This document shows positions 47,358-61,200 of a stretch of 64,000 nt of DNA, piece after piece. This DNA comes from Meloidogyne chitwoodi (Eukaryota; Nematoda; Chromadorea; Rhabditida; Meloidogynidae): assembly GCA_015183035.1 (NCBI GenBank), contig JACZZP010000006.1, forward strand, positions 186,001 through 250,000, read 5' to 3'. The position numbers and the translations under genes are program-made. Every line of letters begins with the position of its first letter. The stretch's first letter is position 1. Below the pieces are notes generated by a model that was given only the letters and a program-made list of their open reading frames with translations, was not told the origin of the DNA and ran no database searches.

Positions 47358-49725
47358 ATGATTTTATTTCTTCAATTTAATTACTTTATTTATTTATTTT
47401 ATAAATTATTTTTATTATTTTTATTTATTTCTTGTCCTTTTACAAAAGCATTTTTTTACAGTATGACCGGAGGTTTGTTTTTTTACTTTCCTCTAAAATT
47501 TGATTTTTAGGGGGATGTTCCTGTCCAACTGTCGTTTGCCCTCCTTCGCCTCCTTGTCCTTCTATATCTTCTGAAAATTGTCACAGTTGCGGAAAAACTT
47601 CTTCAAGTTGCGGGGGATCTAATTGCGGTGGTAGTACATCCGGGGGTTGTTCCGGAGGCTGTACAAGTGGAAATTTTGGAGGTTGTGGTGGCAATTATCC
47701 TTCAAAAGCGAATGGTTGTGCACCTGGCCCTGTACACGTAACAGTCGAATGTTCAAAAAATAATGTTGACACCACAGGTTGCGCAACTTGACAATTTTTT
47801 CAACTTTTAAAAATTAGGTTGTGGAGGCACTAGTAACACTAATTGTTCACCCCAAAAGCAATCTAATGGTTATTCAAAAACTAATTTTGGAGGAGGAGGT
47901 TATAGTAGTAGTAATAACAACAATTTGGGACAACCACAACAAACAGGTTGTTCAACAGAAAATTGTCTTCCTCCTGTACAACAACAAAATCAACAAATTC
48001 CAACATTTACCAATTCAATTCCTCCTCCTCCACAGCATTATGTTGCTCCATCACTTCCAACAGCAGAATGCCAAAGTGCAATGCCAAATGAATGTAATAA
48101 TATCTTTCCTCACTCTTCTCAACAACAAACGTTTTCTTCTGGTGCGGGAGGAACGTATTCCCAAAGAAATAATGAAGGGGATAGAGAATTGTTACAACAA
48201 AACAAAGGAGAAGGTTTTTCTTCAGGGAATGATAATTCTGGATTTGAACAGGTAAAGGGCTACATAAAATTGGCAATTATTGCCATAATGGCAAAAAATG
48301 CCATAAAGTTGGCGTAGCAAAAAATGGCAATTTTTGCCAATTTTTTAAAATTTGCCATTTGTGGCAATGTTTGCCAATTTTTTAAAAATTTGCCATTTTT
48401 GACAAATTTTGCCATTTTTTAAAATTTGCCATTTTTGGCAAATTTTGCCATTTTTTGCCATAACTTATTTAAGGGAAATTATGAATCACAGACGACAACA
48501 TTTTCTCCTGCCCCTTTCCCAACATATACTCAACAACAACAACAATTACCTGAACAACAAACACCTATTCAACCACCCCCAATTGATGAACCACCAGCAC
48601 TCCCTCCATTACCGCCTAATGATGATTCTTATTTATCATCATCATTACCGTCGGAAACTGAAACAACTACTAGTATAAATAATGGAGAAGAAAATAATAA
48701 TAATAATAATTACAAAAGAGATCCACCTGTTAGTTTTCATATTTGTCCCCTTTCTTCTATACGTAGAGGAAAAGGAACAAAAATTAAAAAAATTTCCCTT
48801 CCCTCTATAAGAAAAGGAAAAGGAACATAAAATAAAAATAATAATTTGTTCCTTTCCTTCTATACGTAGAGGATAAGGAACAAAAAAATAATTTTTTTCA
48901 ATTAAGTCTATAAATGTAAGTGGAGGAAAGGGAAATGGAGCTCCTAATGTACAAGGCAACAAATTGGCTACTGCAAACCAAAAATTTCAAAATGTCAAAT
49001 TTCCAATGGATTTATACGGAGATGATAAATTGGCAGAATTGATTGATTATGAAGAAGAAGCGGATGCAAAAACATCAACAACTTTAACAACAACAACATC
49101 AAAAAAAGTTTTTGCTGTAGTGCCTCCGGAAAAGGCTACAGTAAATTTTGGAAAAGGAGAGAATGAAAAGGCGCTCGATAAAGATGATGTTAGCTTTTTC
49201 AAAATATCTAAAAAAATTCTTTTTAAGATTCTCTCAAGTGAATACTCAGACAATTCTTCCTTCAAAAAAGTCCATGTTTCTCCTCATTCATCTGATAAAC
49301 TTTATTCTAAATTGGGAACAGAAAATTCAAAATGTAGTTCTGAAACTTTGAGAACAATAATGCATGAAGTAAAATTAATTTATTTAAATTATACATATTT
49401 TCCCTATAGAATATTGTAGTCAGTCCAACAATATCAAAACAATTAATATTCAGTGCTGGCAGATTAACCTTTGGAGCATCTATTGACGTTATTTGTAGTA
49501 GAAATAGGTTTTCATATACTGTAGTGAGTTAATTACGAATTGTAAAATTTTAAAAATGTTAAAATTTCAAAATGGTCAAATTTTAAAATATCAAATTTTT
49601 CGAAATGTCAACTTTTACATAATAATAAAATTAATTAAAAATATAAATTTAAACAGATTAGCTCAAAAATATTCTGTGAAACATCTAGAGGACCAGTCAC
49701 TTGTTTTGCCTTTTTACAACCATAA
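47358..49725 (+). CDS. Ground-like domain secreted protein (hedgehog-related GRL family)
   Basis: This is a secreted protein of the nematode hedgehog-related group, thought to act in cuticle or extracellular matrix. ATG 47358 opens a long hydrophobic signal segment (FNYFIYLFYKLFLLFLFISC). A Cys/Gly/Ser-rich stretch follows ('GGCSCPTVVCPPSPPCPS', about 47510-47790), then a Gln/Pro-rich linker with 'IPPPPQHYV' and 'PPALPPLPPND'. The C-terminal ground-like domain has 'CSSETLRTIMHE', 'FGASIDVICSRNRFSYTV', 'KIFCETSRGPVTCFAFLQP' with the expected cysteines. Stop TAA 49723-49725. About seven exons. Two introns are unusual: 48253-48475 is made of 'TTTGCCATTTTTGGCAAA' words and 48733-48905 carries inverted 'CTTTCTTCTATACGTAGAGG'-type segments. 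Confidence 0.85.
48264..48470. repeat. 'TTTGCCATTTTTGGCAAA' array within an intron
   Basis: About fifteen GCCA/TGGC words spaced by A/T runs fill this intron of the ground-like gene, forming imperfect palindromes. It is absent from the neighbouring genes. Confidence 0.85.
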
Positions 49726-49789
49726 AGAATAAACTTTTGTTTTTTTATTTATTAATTTTATAAAATGAATTATTTATCTTTATCTATTT

Positions 49790-50141
49790 TTATCCAGTAG
49801 CACAATTTTTAGTAGTACATTGAACAAACCATCCATTTCCAAAACGAGAAGGAACATTATGTGAATGATATAAATAAGGAGCATTATTATTGTGGTTAAA
49901 GTTGCGATTGTCTGGACGTTTTGGTGCTGAATTGTCTGCATGTGCCCAATTGCTTTAAATTAATTTAAAAAGTAAAATAAACTTTAAAAAGAAGTTTAAA
50001 CTTTGGATTCCATGGATTTTGTCGGTTAAATGATGTTGGTAATGAAGTCAATCTTGGAAGGTTTTGTTGAGCATAAACAAAATTTTGATGATTTGGTACA
50101 AGTAAAAAAATAATAAAAAGTTGGAGAATAAAAAGATACAT
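49790..50141 (-). CDS. Short secreted peptide, function unknown
   Basis: Two exons on the minus strand, about 50141-50003 and 49954-49790, join in frame (CCAAA|C). ATG 50139-50141 opens a clear signal peptide 'MYLFILQLFIIFLLVPNHQN' ending near 'FVYA|QQ'. The mature part (about 80 residues) is rich in Asn, Pro and His ('PWNPNNWAHADNSAP', 'NFNHNNNAPYLYHSHN') and ends 'FVQCTTKNCATG' with a C-x5-C pair. It lies tail-to-tail with the ground-like gene, 64 bp apart. I do not recognise it. Confidence 0.6.
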
Positions 50142-50649
50142 TAAAAAAGGAAAAAATGATTCAAAAGTGAAAGGAAAAATGTTTATATATTAAAATCCTG
50201 TTATTTTAATATCCATTATCAATTTTTTATTCATTAATCTATTTTTGACCAAACAAAAATTAAATGTATGAGAAAATGCTCTCTTATATTTATGCACTCT
50301 CTCTTTTTGTCTCGTTATTATGAGAATTTTACTGTTGTATCAGTTTAACGCATGCTGCTATTTTAGTGTAAGCACTCAACCGGCTTTTATTTATTATTTT
50401 AATTCTCTTTTTTGGTAAAATTCTCTCTTATCTTTACACACTATTTCCTTTTCTGTCTCCCTTTATTTTACAACTTCTTTTTCTTTTTTTGACATCTCTG
50501 ACCATTCTTTGACTAATCTTTCTTGGTCATTGCTAGTTTTCTTCTACGCTTTTTGTTTTTTAATTTTAAAGTTTTTTTCTATTTATTTTTTTAGTATTTT
50601 TGTATAAAATAATCTTCGAAATCTAATACAATCTAATTTTAACCTAAAT
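50142..50649. promoter_or_regulatory. Divergent promoter region between secreted peptide and sirtuin
   Basis: The 508-bp interval between two divergently transcribed genes should hold both promoters. It includes 'TTTATATATTAAAATCC' near the peptide gene and runs of CTCT pyrimidines at 50280-50520. No specific operator was recognised. Confidence 0.4.
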
Positions 50650-51991
50650 ATGTCTTTTGAATATGCCAAAGCTCTTTCAGAATATGAACATAAAGGAAGG
50701 GTTGGTCTGCCAGAGGTTTTATTTTTTTTAAATATTTTTAAAAATTTTGTTTTATTAATTATTTAGAAAGTTGATTCTAATCGAATTTTAACAAATAAAT
50801 GCTCTTCTTTAGTACAAATGTTGTTAAACAGTAAATGTTGTGTTGTACTTACTGGTGCAGGGATTAGTACAGGTTTTTTAAATTTAATTATAATTTTTGG
50901 GAACACATGAGTCTCACAAATTTTTGGAATTACCTGGTCATCCGATATTCCAACATTTAACAAAAATTAAATTTATTTTCTTAGCCGCCGGAATTCCCGA
51001 CTTTCGCGGTCCTAATGGTGTTTGGACCTTGGAACGTCAAAAACGACAAATGACCACCGAAGGTGTCAGTTTTGAACAGGCAACACCTACATTCTCCCAT
51101 TTTGCTTTAACTGAACTTGAAAAACGTGGAATAATTAAATTTTTAATAACACAAAATGTTGATGGATTGCACGGAGTTTCTGGATTTCCAGTTGAAAGGT
51201 TGGCTGAATTACACGGAAATATTTTTGTCGAAAAGTGTGGAAAGTGTAAAAGGTTTGGATTTTTTTCAATTTTTTCCGGAGTTTTCAAAAAATTTTTAGA
51301 AAATATTTTCGAAATTCCCCTATTTCTTCGGTTGGTCTAAAACCTACTGGTCGTTATTGTGAAGATGTTAAATGTAATGGAGCTCTTCATGATACAGCCT
51401 TAGACTGGGAAGACAAATTGCCTGAGCCTGACTATAAAATTTCGCAGGAATTCGTTCGGTAAAATTTGTAATTTTTTCAAAATGTAAAAATTACAAAATG
51501 TCAAATATTTCAAAATCTAAAATCTTTTCAAAATTTCAACATTTTTATTTTTTATAGCAAAGCAGATCTCTTCCTCTGTCTTGGTACAACACTTCAAATT
51601 AAACCAGTTGGTGATATGCCTCTAATATGTAAACGTAATGGAGGGAAATTTGTCACAATAAATTTACAAAAAACACAACATGTATTAATTAATTTAATTT
51701 TTATTAATTTTATTAAATTTTTTTAAGGAAAGAAAAGCAGATTTAATAATAAACGCAAAGCTAGATGATGTTTTTGGCCGTGTGTGTAATTCTCTTGGCC
51801 TAAAATTTGAAAGATTTGAAGAAACTGAAAAACAAGGTTTTAACAATTTTGTAGAAGAAAAAATAATATTTAAAAATAATTTAACCGTTGAAAAATCAGA
51901 ATTTTTAAAAGAAAAAATTGAAAGACAACAACGTAAACGTAAAATAACGACTAATGAAATTTCTCAAAATAATATAGAAAAATTAATTTAA
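50650..51991 (+). CDS. sir-2.4: SIRT6/7-class sirtuin (SIR-2.4-like)
   Basis: This is an NAD-dependent deacylase acting on chromatin. ATG 50650 begins [20 protein letters not shown], like SIRT6 proteins. Exon joins give '[19 protein letters not shown]' (NAD-binding GAGxS, across the intron 50871-50983), then '[10 protein letters not shown]', typical of SIRT6. The catalytic pattern '[11 protein letters not shown]' and '[17 protein letters not shown]' carries the active-site His. Zinc ligands are C-x2-C here and C-x4-C in '[12 protein letters not shown]'. '[20 protein letters not shown]' and '[13 protein letters not shown]' complete the Rossmann fold. The C-terminal tail is basic and ends 'NIEKLI' (TAA 51989-51991). 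Six exons, about 310 residues. Confidence 0.93.
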
Positions 51992-52365
51992 ATTTTTTGT
52001 TTAAAAATGCATTTACATAATATTTTATTCAATTTTATTTGTATATATTTATTAATATTTTAATTAAAAATCCTAATTTTTGACTAAAATATTAATTAAA
52101 GTCTTCTCTAAAAATTGGAGATAATTTTCCTAAAGTGAAATAATTAGCAGAGATCTGAGCTTTCAAGTTGATTACTTCAGAGTTAATGAAAAGAGTGTGG
52201 ACAATTACGAGAGTAGGAAAAAGAAAAAGAGAACAGAGAAAATAGTAAACAATTAGTTTTGACGCGTGCGTCAACGAGTAAAAAGTGCTTTGTAGTAAAA
52301 TATCATTAGAAAAAAAATTCGAATAAAAATATTTAATTCTTTTCTCAACTTTGTAAAAACATAGT

Positions 52366-53124
52366 TTAATTAAATCGAATAAATCTTGGGTCTGTACAAT
52401 TACCAAATCTTCTAAATAAACTAAAAATTGAAGCGCTTGTTGAATATAAATTTGATTTATCAATAGCATCAAATATATTATTACTCATTAATATAAATTC
52501 TGTAATTAATTTGTCCATTGTTTGATTATTAAATGTCATTTTGTTAATTTCAATTTCTTCATATTTTAATTTAAATAACTGTCTAATTTCAGGATATATT
52601 TTATCTAAAACAATTTCGGCATTTTGTACATCTTCAGGCCAAAATTGCAAATTTGAAATTGTATCCATAGAATATAATTCAACTTCCCTTTTAAAATAGC
52701 CCAATGCTTTGTATTTATCAGTATAATTGTTATTCTCAAATTCTTCTTCAACTGTCCCATCAAATTTTATTTTTTGTTTTTTCAAATGAAAAACTTGGCG
52801 AATTTCATTGAGTCCAATTTGTTTAATAGCATTTTCAGCTAGAAATGGAAAAAACGTAGAAACAAGTCCAGGTCTTAATTTATTATGATAAAATTCTTCA
52901 TATTCTTTATCTGATATACAATGATTTGAAATTTTTTTTAAAAGTTGTTTATACGTGTTGGTGTAGTTTTTTGATAATTCTTTTGATTCTTTTATAAATG
53001 TATTATTTGAAAATTGTAAATTAATCTCAGTATTATTAATAAATTGTTGTACGCTTAATTGATCATTTTTTTCAAGTTTTACAATGCAAGTATTAATTAA
53101 TAGAAAAAAGATTTTAATAAACAT
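52366..53124 (-). CDS. Intronless secreted protein, paralogue 1, function unknown
   Basis: A single uninterrupted frame of 252 residues in an intron-rich genome. 'MFIKIFFLLINTCIVKLEKN' is a signal peptide. The mature part has many N-glycosylation sites (NNT, NYT, NQT, NCT), cysteines near residues 69 and 246, and conserved blocks shared with paralogue 2: 'ISNHCISDKEYEEFYHNKLR', 'GLVSTFFPFLAENAIKQIGL' and 'QFWPEDVQNAEIVLDKIYPE'. No known family is recognised. A secreted or effector-like role is inference only. ATG 53122-53124, stop about 52366. Its 5' flank is also shared with paralogue 2. Confidence 0.8.
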   Translation of the reverse strand: MFIKIFFLLINTCIVKLEKNDQLSVQQFINNTEINLQFSNNTFIKESKELSKNYTNTYKQLLKKISNHCISDKEYEEFYHNKLRPGLVSTFFPFLAENAIKQIGLNEIRQVFHLKKQKIKFDGTVEEEFENNNYTDKYKALGYFKREVELYSMDTISNLQFWPEDVQNAEIVLDKIYPEIRQLFKLKYEEIEINKMTFNNQTMDKLITEFILMSNNIFDAIDKSNLYSTSASIFSLFRRFGNCTDPRFIRFN

Positions 53125-55305
53125 TTATAGTAATATTATATTTATTTTTAAATAAATATATAAAAGTTAAAAATAATAATAGAAAATTAAATTAATCTCA
53201 TGAAAATCGGTCAAGGTTGTATGAATATCCTTATCCAAAATATAAAGAAAATTTAATTTGTAAATAATATTTTTATTTACAAATTAAATAAAAGTTGATA
53301 TAAAAAGAAAATTTTAAAAATAATAAAAAAATTGAAAAATTTAAAGAATAAAATGTTTTTAAATTATACTTGTCTAATTTTATGGTTTTCTTAGATGTTC
53401 AATTTAGCAAATTGAGGATGTATTTTTTGTATAAAAATTATTAAAAAAATTATCAAAATTAAGAAGAGCAATTTTTGTGAAATACTCTATCAGGGCTTTT
53501 TCCCTCAATTTCAACTCTTCCATTTTATTTTAATAAAATAAACAAATTTCCTGTTTAAAATAAATTAGGTCGCGCACTTGGTATACATTTTTTATTTTAT
53601 TTTTTATATAATTTATATATCCTGTTCCTTTTCATCTTTTTCCCTCTAATTCTCCTTCACGTTCACCCATTAATCTTTTTTTTTTAATTTTTCCCTCATT
53701 TTGCGATTTTCCTTTTTAAAAAGCGATTTTCCTCAATTTTCTCTTATTTTTCATACTTTACTTTTTTATTTTTTAAATACTTTAACAAATTTTGACTTTT
53801 TAAAATTGAAAAGTTTAATTTTTTATTTATTTCTATAAGAGAGAAAATTAATAGGATTCGAACCTTACACTTACTAATTTTAAAACTAAGCGTTTACCAA
53901 CTTAACCAAGCCTTCACTATCTCTAAGTTTTCAACTTTTAAGTTATTTTTAGGTAAAAAAGTTTATTAAAAAATAAAACTTTTTTTATTTTTATAAAACT
54001 TGAAGAATATTGTTCTGTTAGAGTCTTAAAGTTGGGGAAGAGTCTTTTTTCTTCCCCCAATTTTCAGACTCTAATAAATAACAGGATCTTTTTTCCTCTT
54101 TTAAATTAATCTTCTCTCATCCTTTTCTAATTCAATTTTGCTTTGAATAAATACATTATTATATATTCTAAAAGCATTAGCAAGTTTTTTTTATTCACAA
54201 TTTTCGTCGCTGCTGTTAGTTGTGCCCCATAGTAAAAAAAAAGAGATGTTGCCACTTCAATGCTTTTTATATAAAAAATAAAAAATACAAAAGGAGGAAG
54301 AAAATGAATATTTTTTTATTGATTTGCCGCAATTTATTATTTTTGTATTTAACGCAATGATGGAATAATTTAAAAAAATCAGTCTAAAATAATGTTACAT
54401 TAGAGTCTTGATTGTTAATAAAAATAACTCAAATTTGGTATCGTTTTGTTTGATGTTGATCTTTTGGTTTTTTGGTCAATTTAGTGTTGATCTACAAGGT
54501 CAAACTGATTTTTTTAATTTGAGTAAAACAGGCAATTAGAGTCTGGGAAATGTTTTTTGAACCTTTCTCTTTATTTAGATTCTTATCATTTTGTGCTACA
54601 TTTTTTTCATTTAAATATTTAAAAAAAGCTTATAATCAATGAGTTCAATCACTCCACACCCAATTTACTTTTTTAAACTACTCTTTACTTAATTTTTTTA
54701 ATTTTTCCCCTATCCACTTTTTATCGCGCTTCGTCACCGGAACATGTTTATTTGCTTAAATACTTGTTTTGTCTGCCTTTTTATTTTTTTATTTTTGATT
54801 GCTTGTTTAATTGTTTTTAAGGAATTGATAAACTATATATTTATATAATTTGCGCTCTGATAAATTTATTGGCGTTCTATAACTACTTTACGCTCATCTT
54901 CCTCCATTTTTTGTTGACCAATCATCCATACACTCATAATTTTTTTCCATTAAGGTCCACAAAACATAAAAACGCGATTTTTATACTATGAAATTTTAGG
55001 AAAAAGGATTTCCTGTTTCATTTTTGTATTAATAGCATTTTTGGGGGAAATGTTGCTTACTCATTTTTGATAAGAAAAAAGTGTGTTTTAAACTGTAATC
55101 TGTCTGATGGTGTTATATGTATTAAAATTTATTTTAAATACGAGTTATTTTTCAAATTTTAATCATTTTTCTAAAATTCTCTTCGAGTTATTAAGCTCTG
55201 AGTTAATTGAGGTCTTTACTTTCTAGACCTTTTCTTAATTTTTAATGTTTTAAAATATTTATTTTTTTATTTTTTGATGGATTAACTATTAAAATAAATA
55301 TATGA
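53125..55305. other. Intergenic region with duplicated flank and a tRNA-like piece
   Basis: Bases 53190-53340 match 57826-57985 ('ATGAAAATCGGTCAAGGTTG' and following), so the duplication of the secreted gene includes about 200 bp of 5' flank. From 53350 to 55305 no gene is supported. The sequence is AT-rich with a tRNA-like segment at about 53850. Confidence 0.6.
53850..53922 (-). tRNA. tRNA-like relic
   Basis: On the minus strand, 'TTGGTTAAGTTGGTAAACGC' resembles a D arm and 'AAGGTTCGAATCCTATT' a T arm at proper spacing. Acceptor and anticodon stems do not pair well. Probably a decayed tRNA or tRNA-derived repeat. Confidence 0.3.
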
Positions 55306-56804
<1,499 letters not shown>

Positions 56805-57018
56805 TTTTTATATATTATTTAACTGATATTTTACTATTTTTTCTCTTATTGTTAGATTTTTTTATTAAAAATTATGCCAACTTGCCTTATTATTGTATCT
56901 ATATTTTTTTGTTTAATTAATATTTCAACGCATTTGTAAAATTTTTATTATGTGCAATAAATTTTAAAAAATTAAATCTAAAATTAAAAATTAGAAAAAT
57001 GTTTTATTAACACAGATC

Positions 57019-57771
57019 TTAGTATTTTCTTTTTTTTTTAATAAATTTTGGGTCTGAACAATTAAATGAGAAAAAAGCAAATATATTAGCACTCGTTGAC
57101 TGCGCATTTGATTGAATAATGGCATGAGTGATATTATTACCCATTAATATAACTTCTGTAATTACTTTGTCCACTGTTTTATTATTAAATGTCATTTTGT
57201 TAATTTCAATTTCTTCAGATTGTAATTTAAATAATTGTCTAACTTCTGGATATATTTTATCTAAAACAATTTCGGCATTTTGTACATCTTCAGGCCAAAA
57301 TTGCAAATTTGAAATTGTATCCATAGAATATAATTCAACTTCCCTTTTAAAATTGCCCAATGCTTTGTATGTATCAGTATAATTGTTATTCTCAAATTCT
57401 TCTTCAACTGTCCCATCAAATTTGATTTTTTGTTTTTTCAAATGAAAAACTTGGCGAATTTCATTGAGTCCAATTTGTTTAATAGCATTTTCAGCTAGAA
57501 ATGGAAAAAACGTAGAAACAAGTCCAGGTCTTAATTTATTATGATAAAATTCTTCATATTCTTTATCTGATATACAATGATTTGAAATTTTTTCTAAAAG
57601 TTGTTTATAAATGAAAGTGTAGTTTATTGGTAATTCTTTTATAAATGTATTATTTGAAAATTGTAAATTACTCTTATTATTAAATTGTAGAATATTAATA
57701 CTTAATTCATCATTTTTTTCAAGTTTTACAATGCAAGTATTAATTAATAGAAAAAAGAGTTTAATAAACAT
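57019..57771 (-). CDS. Intronless secreted protein, paralogue 2, function unknown
   Basis: A single frame of 250 residues, close to paralogue 1 at 52366-53124. Signal peptide 'MFIKLFFLLINTCIVKLEKN'. The middle part is nearly identical; the N-terminal 60 residues and the last 40 differ more ('ILQFNNKSNLQF', 'NAQSTSANIFAFF', ending 'KFIKKKRKY'). The cysteines are kept. Uneven divergence may mean either relaxed or selected ends. It faces TMEM41A tail-to-tail. I do not recognise the family. Confidence 0.8.
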   Translation of the reverse strand: MFIKLFFLLINTCIVKLEKNDELSINILQFNNKSNLQFSNNTFIKELPINYTFIYKQLLEKISNHCISDKEYEEFYHNKLRPGLVSTFFPFLAENAIKQIGLNEIRQVFHLKKQKIKFDGTVEEEFENNNYTDTYKALGNFKREVELYSMDTISNLQFWPEDVQNAEIVLDKIYPEVRQLFKLQSEEIEINKMTFNNKTVDKVITEVILMGNNITHAIIQSNAQSTSANIFAFFSFNCSDPKFIKKKRKY

Positions 57772-58207
57772 TTAAAAATATATTTAATAAATAATTATTT
57801 TTAAATATATAAATAATAATAGAAAATTAAATTAATCTCATGAAAATCGGTCAAGGTTGTATGAATATCCTTATCCAAAATATAAAGAAAATTTAATTTG
57901 TAAATAATATTTTAAAGATTAAATAAAAGTTGATATAAAAAGAAAATTTTAAAAATAATAAAAAAAATTGAAAAACTTATAGAATAAAATGTTTTTTAAT
58001 TATAAAAACATTTTCCGGAAAGCTTATTCTTAAACATGTATTTTATAAAAACATGTTTAAAAAAACATATTCCGGAAAGTTTTCCTGAATTTTATATGTA
58101 AAATTTTTATTATGTGCAATAAATTAAAAAAATTAAATCTTTTAAATAAATTAAAAATTAGAAAAATTTTATTAACATAGATTTTAGTATTTTCTATTTT
58201 TTTAATG
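57772..58207. other. Duplicated 5' flank of paralogue 2 and spacer
   Basis: 57826-57985 duplicates the flank of paralogue 1. After that come TTTTCCGGAAA words (58010-58090) and a copy of the sequence found at 56935-57010 ('TTTTTATTATGTGCAATAAA'), now next to the VPS51 stop. This suggests a further small duplication. Confidence 0.6.
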
Positions 58208-61200
58208 TCAAATTTCTTCACATATTGCCCTTACAACAGATGGGTCTAATAATTTTGGTTGGGCACAGTGATTTACTTTAAATAAATTTTATCAAAAAAT
58301 AAAAAAAAATATTTTTTACCAGCAGCTGTCACTACATCTTCAATTGACATATTAAGCATATGTTCATCTCCAGCATGTGTCCAAAGTTTTTGTCGCATAT
58401 ATGCGCAATCAACCTATTTTTAATAAATTAATTTTGCTAATTTTAATTTAAACCTGTAATTGTTCTAATCCATTTCTTGAAAATTTAGGTTGTGCACGAA
58501 CATAATCAGTTAGATATAGGCTTAGCAAACGAATAATAGCATTCATAATCTTTTTTTTAATAAAATTAAAATTTATTTTAATTAAAAAAAAATTACAATA
58601 TCCCGCCTAAATTCAACTTTTAAATTTGTCAAAAATTCTTCTATAGCTCCCTCTCCACTTTTAATATTTTCTTCTCCTTCAGTATTATCATCAACATCAC
58701 CCCAAAGTCGTTCAACTATACCACCACTACTTCCACCCAAAGAGGAATTATTGTCGTTATTATTATTGTTGTTATATACGCTACTAGCTACACTTGCTGC
58801 TCGTCTCATTGTGTAATAACTTAAAATTAAATTAAAAAATTTTTTATTTAATTTACCCATGTGACGATTCAGGGGTTCTATCCTTGCCGGTAGTAAAGCC
58901 GTCATTTTCCATCTTTTAATTTTTAAAATTAAAAAAAAAATAAAAAAAACTAACAAAAGCAGCCAAATCAACATCCTTTTCAGCTACAGAACGCACCAAA
59001 TGTTTCACAAGAGTGCGTACTCGTTGTGGTGTTTCAGAACATTCAGCCCATTCAAAAGTAAAAATACATTTATAGGCAATCTTTAAAAAAAATTAAATTA
59101 ATTTTTTTTTAATATTAAAACCTTAGAAAGTATACAACTCTCTACTTGAACATATTTACGCAGCAATTTTTCTATATTTTCTTGCAATTGACTTGTTGGC
59201 GTCTCAACATTTGTTAGTTTATTTTGGTTGGAAAAGTGTGACTCAGATAGCCTTGAAATTAAAAGGTTAATTTTTTAATGTTTTTAGTATTGTATTTGTT
59301 TTATTAATTTTTTCCGGAAAATGTTTTAAGGAAACTTTTATTAAATTAAAAACATGTTCGTTAATTTAATGCTTTCCAGAAAATGTTTTTAGAAAACATA
59401 AATAAAAACACAAACCTATATTGTTGTTGCGCTAATTCCAACAAATAATCCAAATGTTTTAAACGCAAATTTCTCAATAGAGCACAGAGAATGAGTAATT
59501 CCGTACCTTTTCCTTCTTCCACATTTTCTGTTATAGAATCAATTCTTGAATTAATATAAATTGATAAATCATAAATTGAGCCAATCTTAAAATAAAATTT
59601 GATTCTTTTAAATAAAATTATTTTTACCACAATTTGTTCATGTACATCAAAACCAAAACTTCCAGTAAAATGGGGAATAGAAGAGAAAATAATGTCTGTA
59701 GCAGTGAACCTAGAAAATAAAAATAAAATTGTGTTTTTAAGTCTTAAGTAAGTTTGTTTTATTCAAACAAACTTTAAAAAAACATTTGTTAGTTAAAACA
59801 AGTTTGTTTAAAAATACAGTAGAATTTTCCGGAACATGTTTTTATAAATTTATTAAAAACATATAAAAACATGTTTATAAAATACCAAAAACATCCATAA
59901 AAAATTATTTGTTTTTAAACAATGTTTTTTTACCAAAACATTTTAAATTAATATTTTATAAAAACAATGTTTAATCAAAACACATTTTCTATAAAAACAT
60001 GTTTTAAAAAAATTTATAAAAAAGAAACATTAGTAAGGAGGCCAAAGCACTTTTCACTGAATGTAAAACACAATGTTCAATTTTATCCAATAATTCTCTC
60101 AACAATGTTTTTCGAGCATTATTATTATTGCTACCAACAGCAGAAGAGTAGAATTGACCGTTATCACTACGAGAAGAGGAAAAGGCAGCAGGTGATGAAT
60201 TATTTAATTTTTTAAATGCCTAAATTTTATTTTTTTAATTATTTTAATTTAACCTCATTAATGGCTTTCTGAATTGTTTCAGCAACAAATTTACGGCAAA
60301 TAATAATTTGGTGTTTTGCTGTAAATTTAATTTTTTTCCTATTTATTTTAAATATTTATACCAGCACGATGAACAATGGAAGAATTCATTCGAGTGAAAC
60401 TAAAATCTGAAAAAAAAATAATTTTTATTTAATCTTTAATTTAAACAAAATAACCTGGCGAAAGCCTCGCTAAAACAGAAATTTTTCTACAAATTCTGTC
60501 TAAAGCCTTTACAAACAGTGAACAATCAGAATAATTAGTTTCATTGGCAAAACGTTTGTCCACAATTTGTTCAAATAAAGTCATTACACGTTCGAGTAAA
60601 TGGGCAAATTCTGCTCTAGAATGCTAAAAATAATTGCTTTTTTTTAAATTATTACAAAGAAAAATTAATTAAATTCAAGGGGGCAACAAAAAAAATTTCC
60701 AGTAAATTGTAAATTAATTTTAAAAATTAAAAAAAAAAAATTTTTTTCATAAAACCTGTTTATTAAAAAGCTGCAAAAATGTCGAAGCCATTAAAGACAC
60801 ATTTGTCAAAAAATGGCAACATCCAGTATCCACAAATTCAAAAATATCCCCAAATTTAATACCTAAAGATAATTCTCCTGGAATTTGTTCATTTTCTTCT
60901 TCTTTTAATTTATTTAATTCTGAATACATTTCTCTTTCAAATGTTGAAATTAATTGATTTTCCAACACATTTTCTGATATACCCAATTTTTTTAAAAGAT
61001 CGACTGCTTGAATTACTGCTTCTGAAGATATTAGACGACGTTCGAGTTGTTGGGAAAGCTAAATAATTTTTTTTTTAATTTTTTAGGCAAGTTTAAATTT
61101 CATAATGGAGGTACTAGCATTAAAATTTACCTATTTGAAAAAAGTAAAAATATCAAGGGACTATTTTCACTTTAAAAAATTAATTTAAACCTGTTTTTTA

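Noticed and set aside
48007..48276. Antisense frame in the Gln/Pro-rich exon of the ground-like gene
   Set aside because: Low-complexity shadow; the plus frame links a signal peptide to a ground-like domain.
52092..52472. Minus-strand frame overlapping the end of secreted paralogue 1
   Set aside because: Different frame, no counterpart at paralogue 2; treated as a shadow plus 3' flank.
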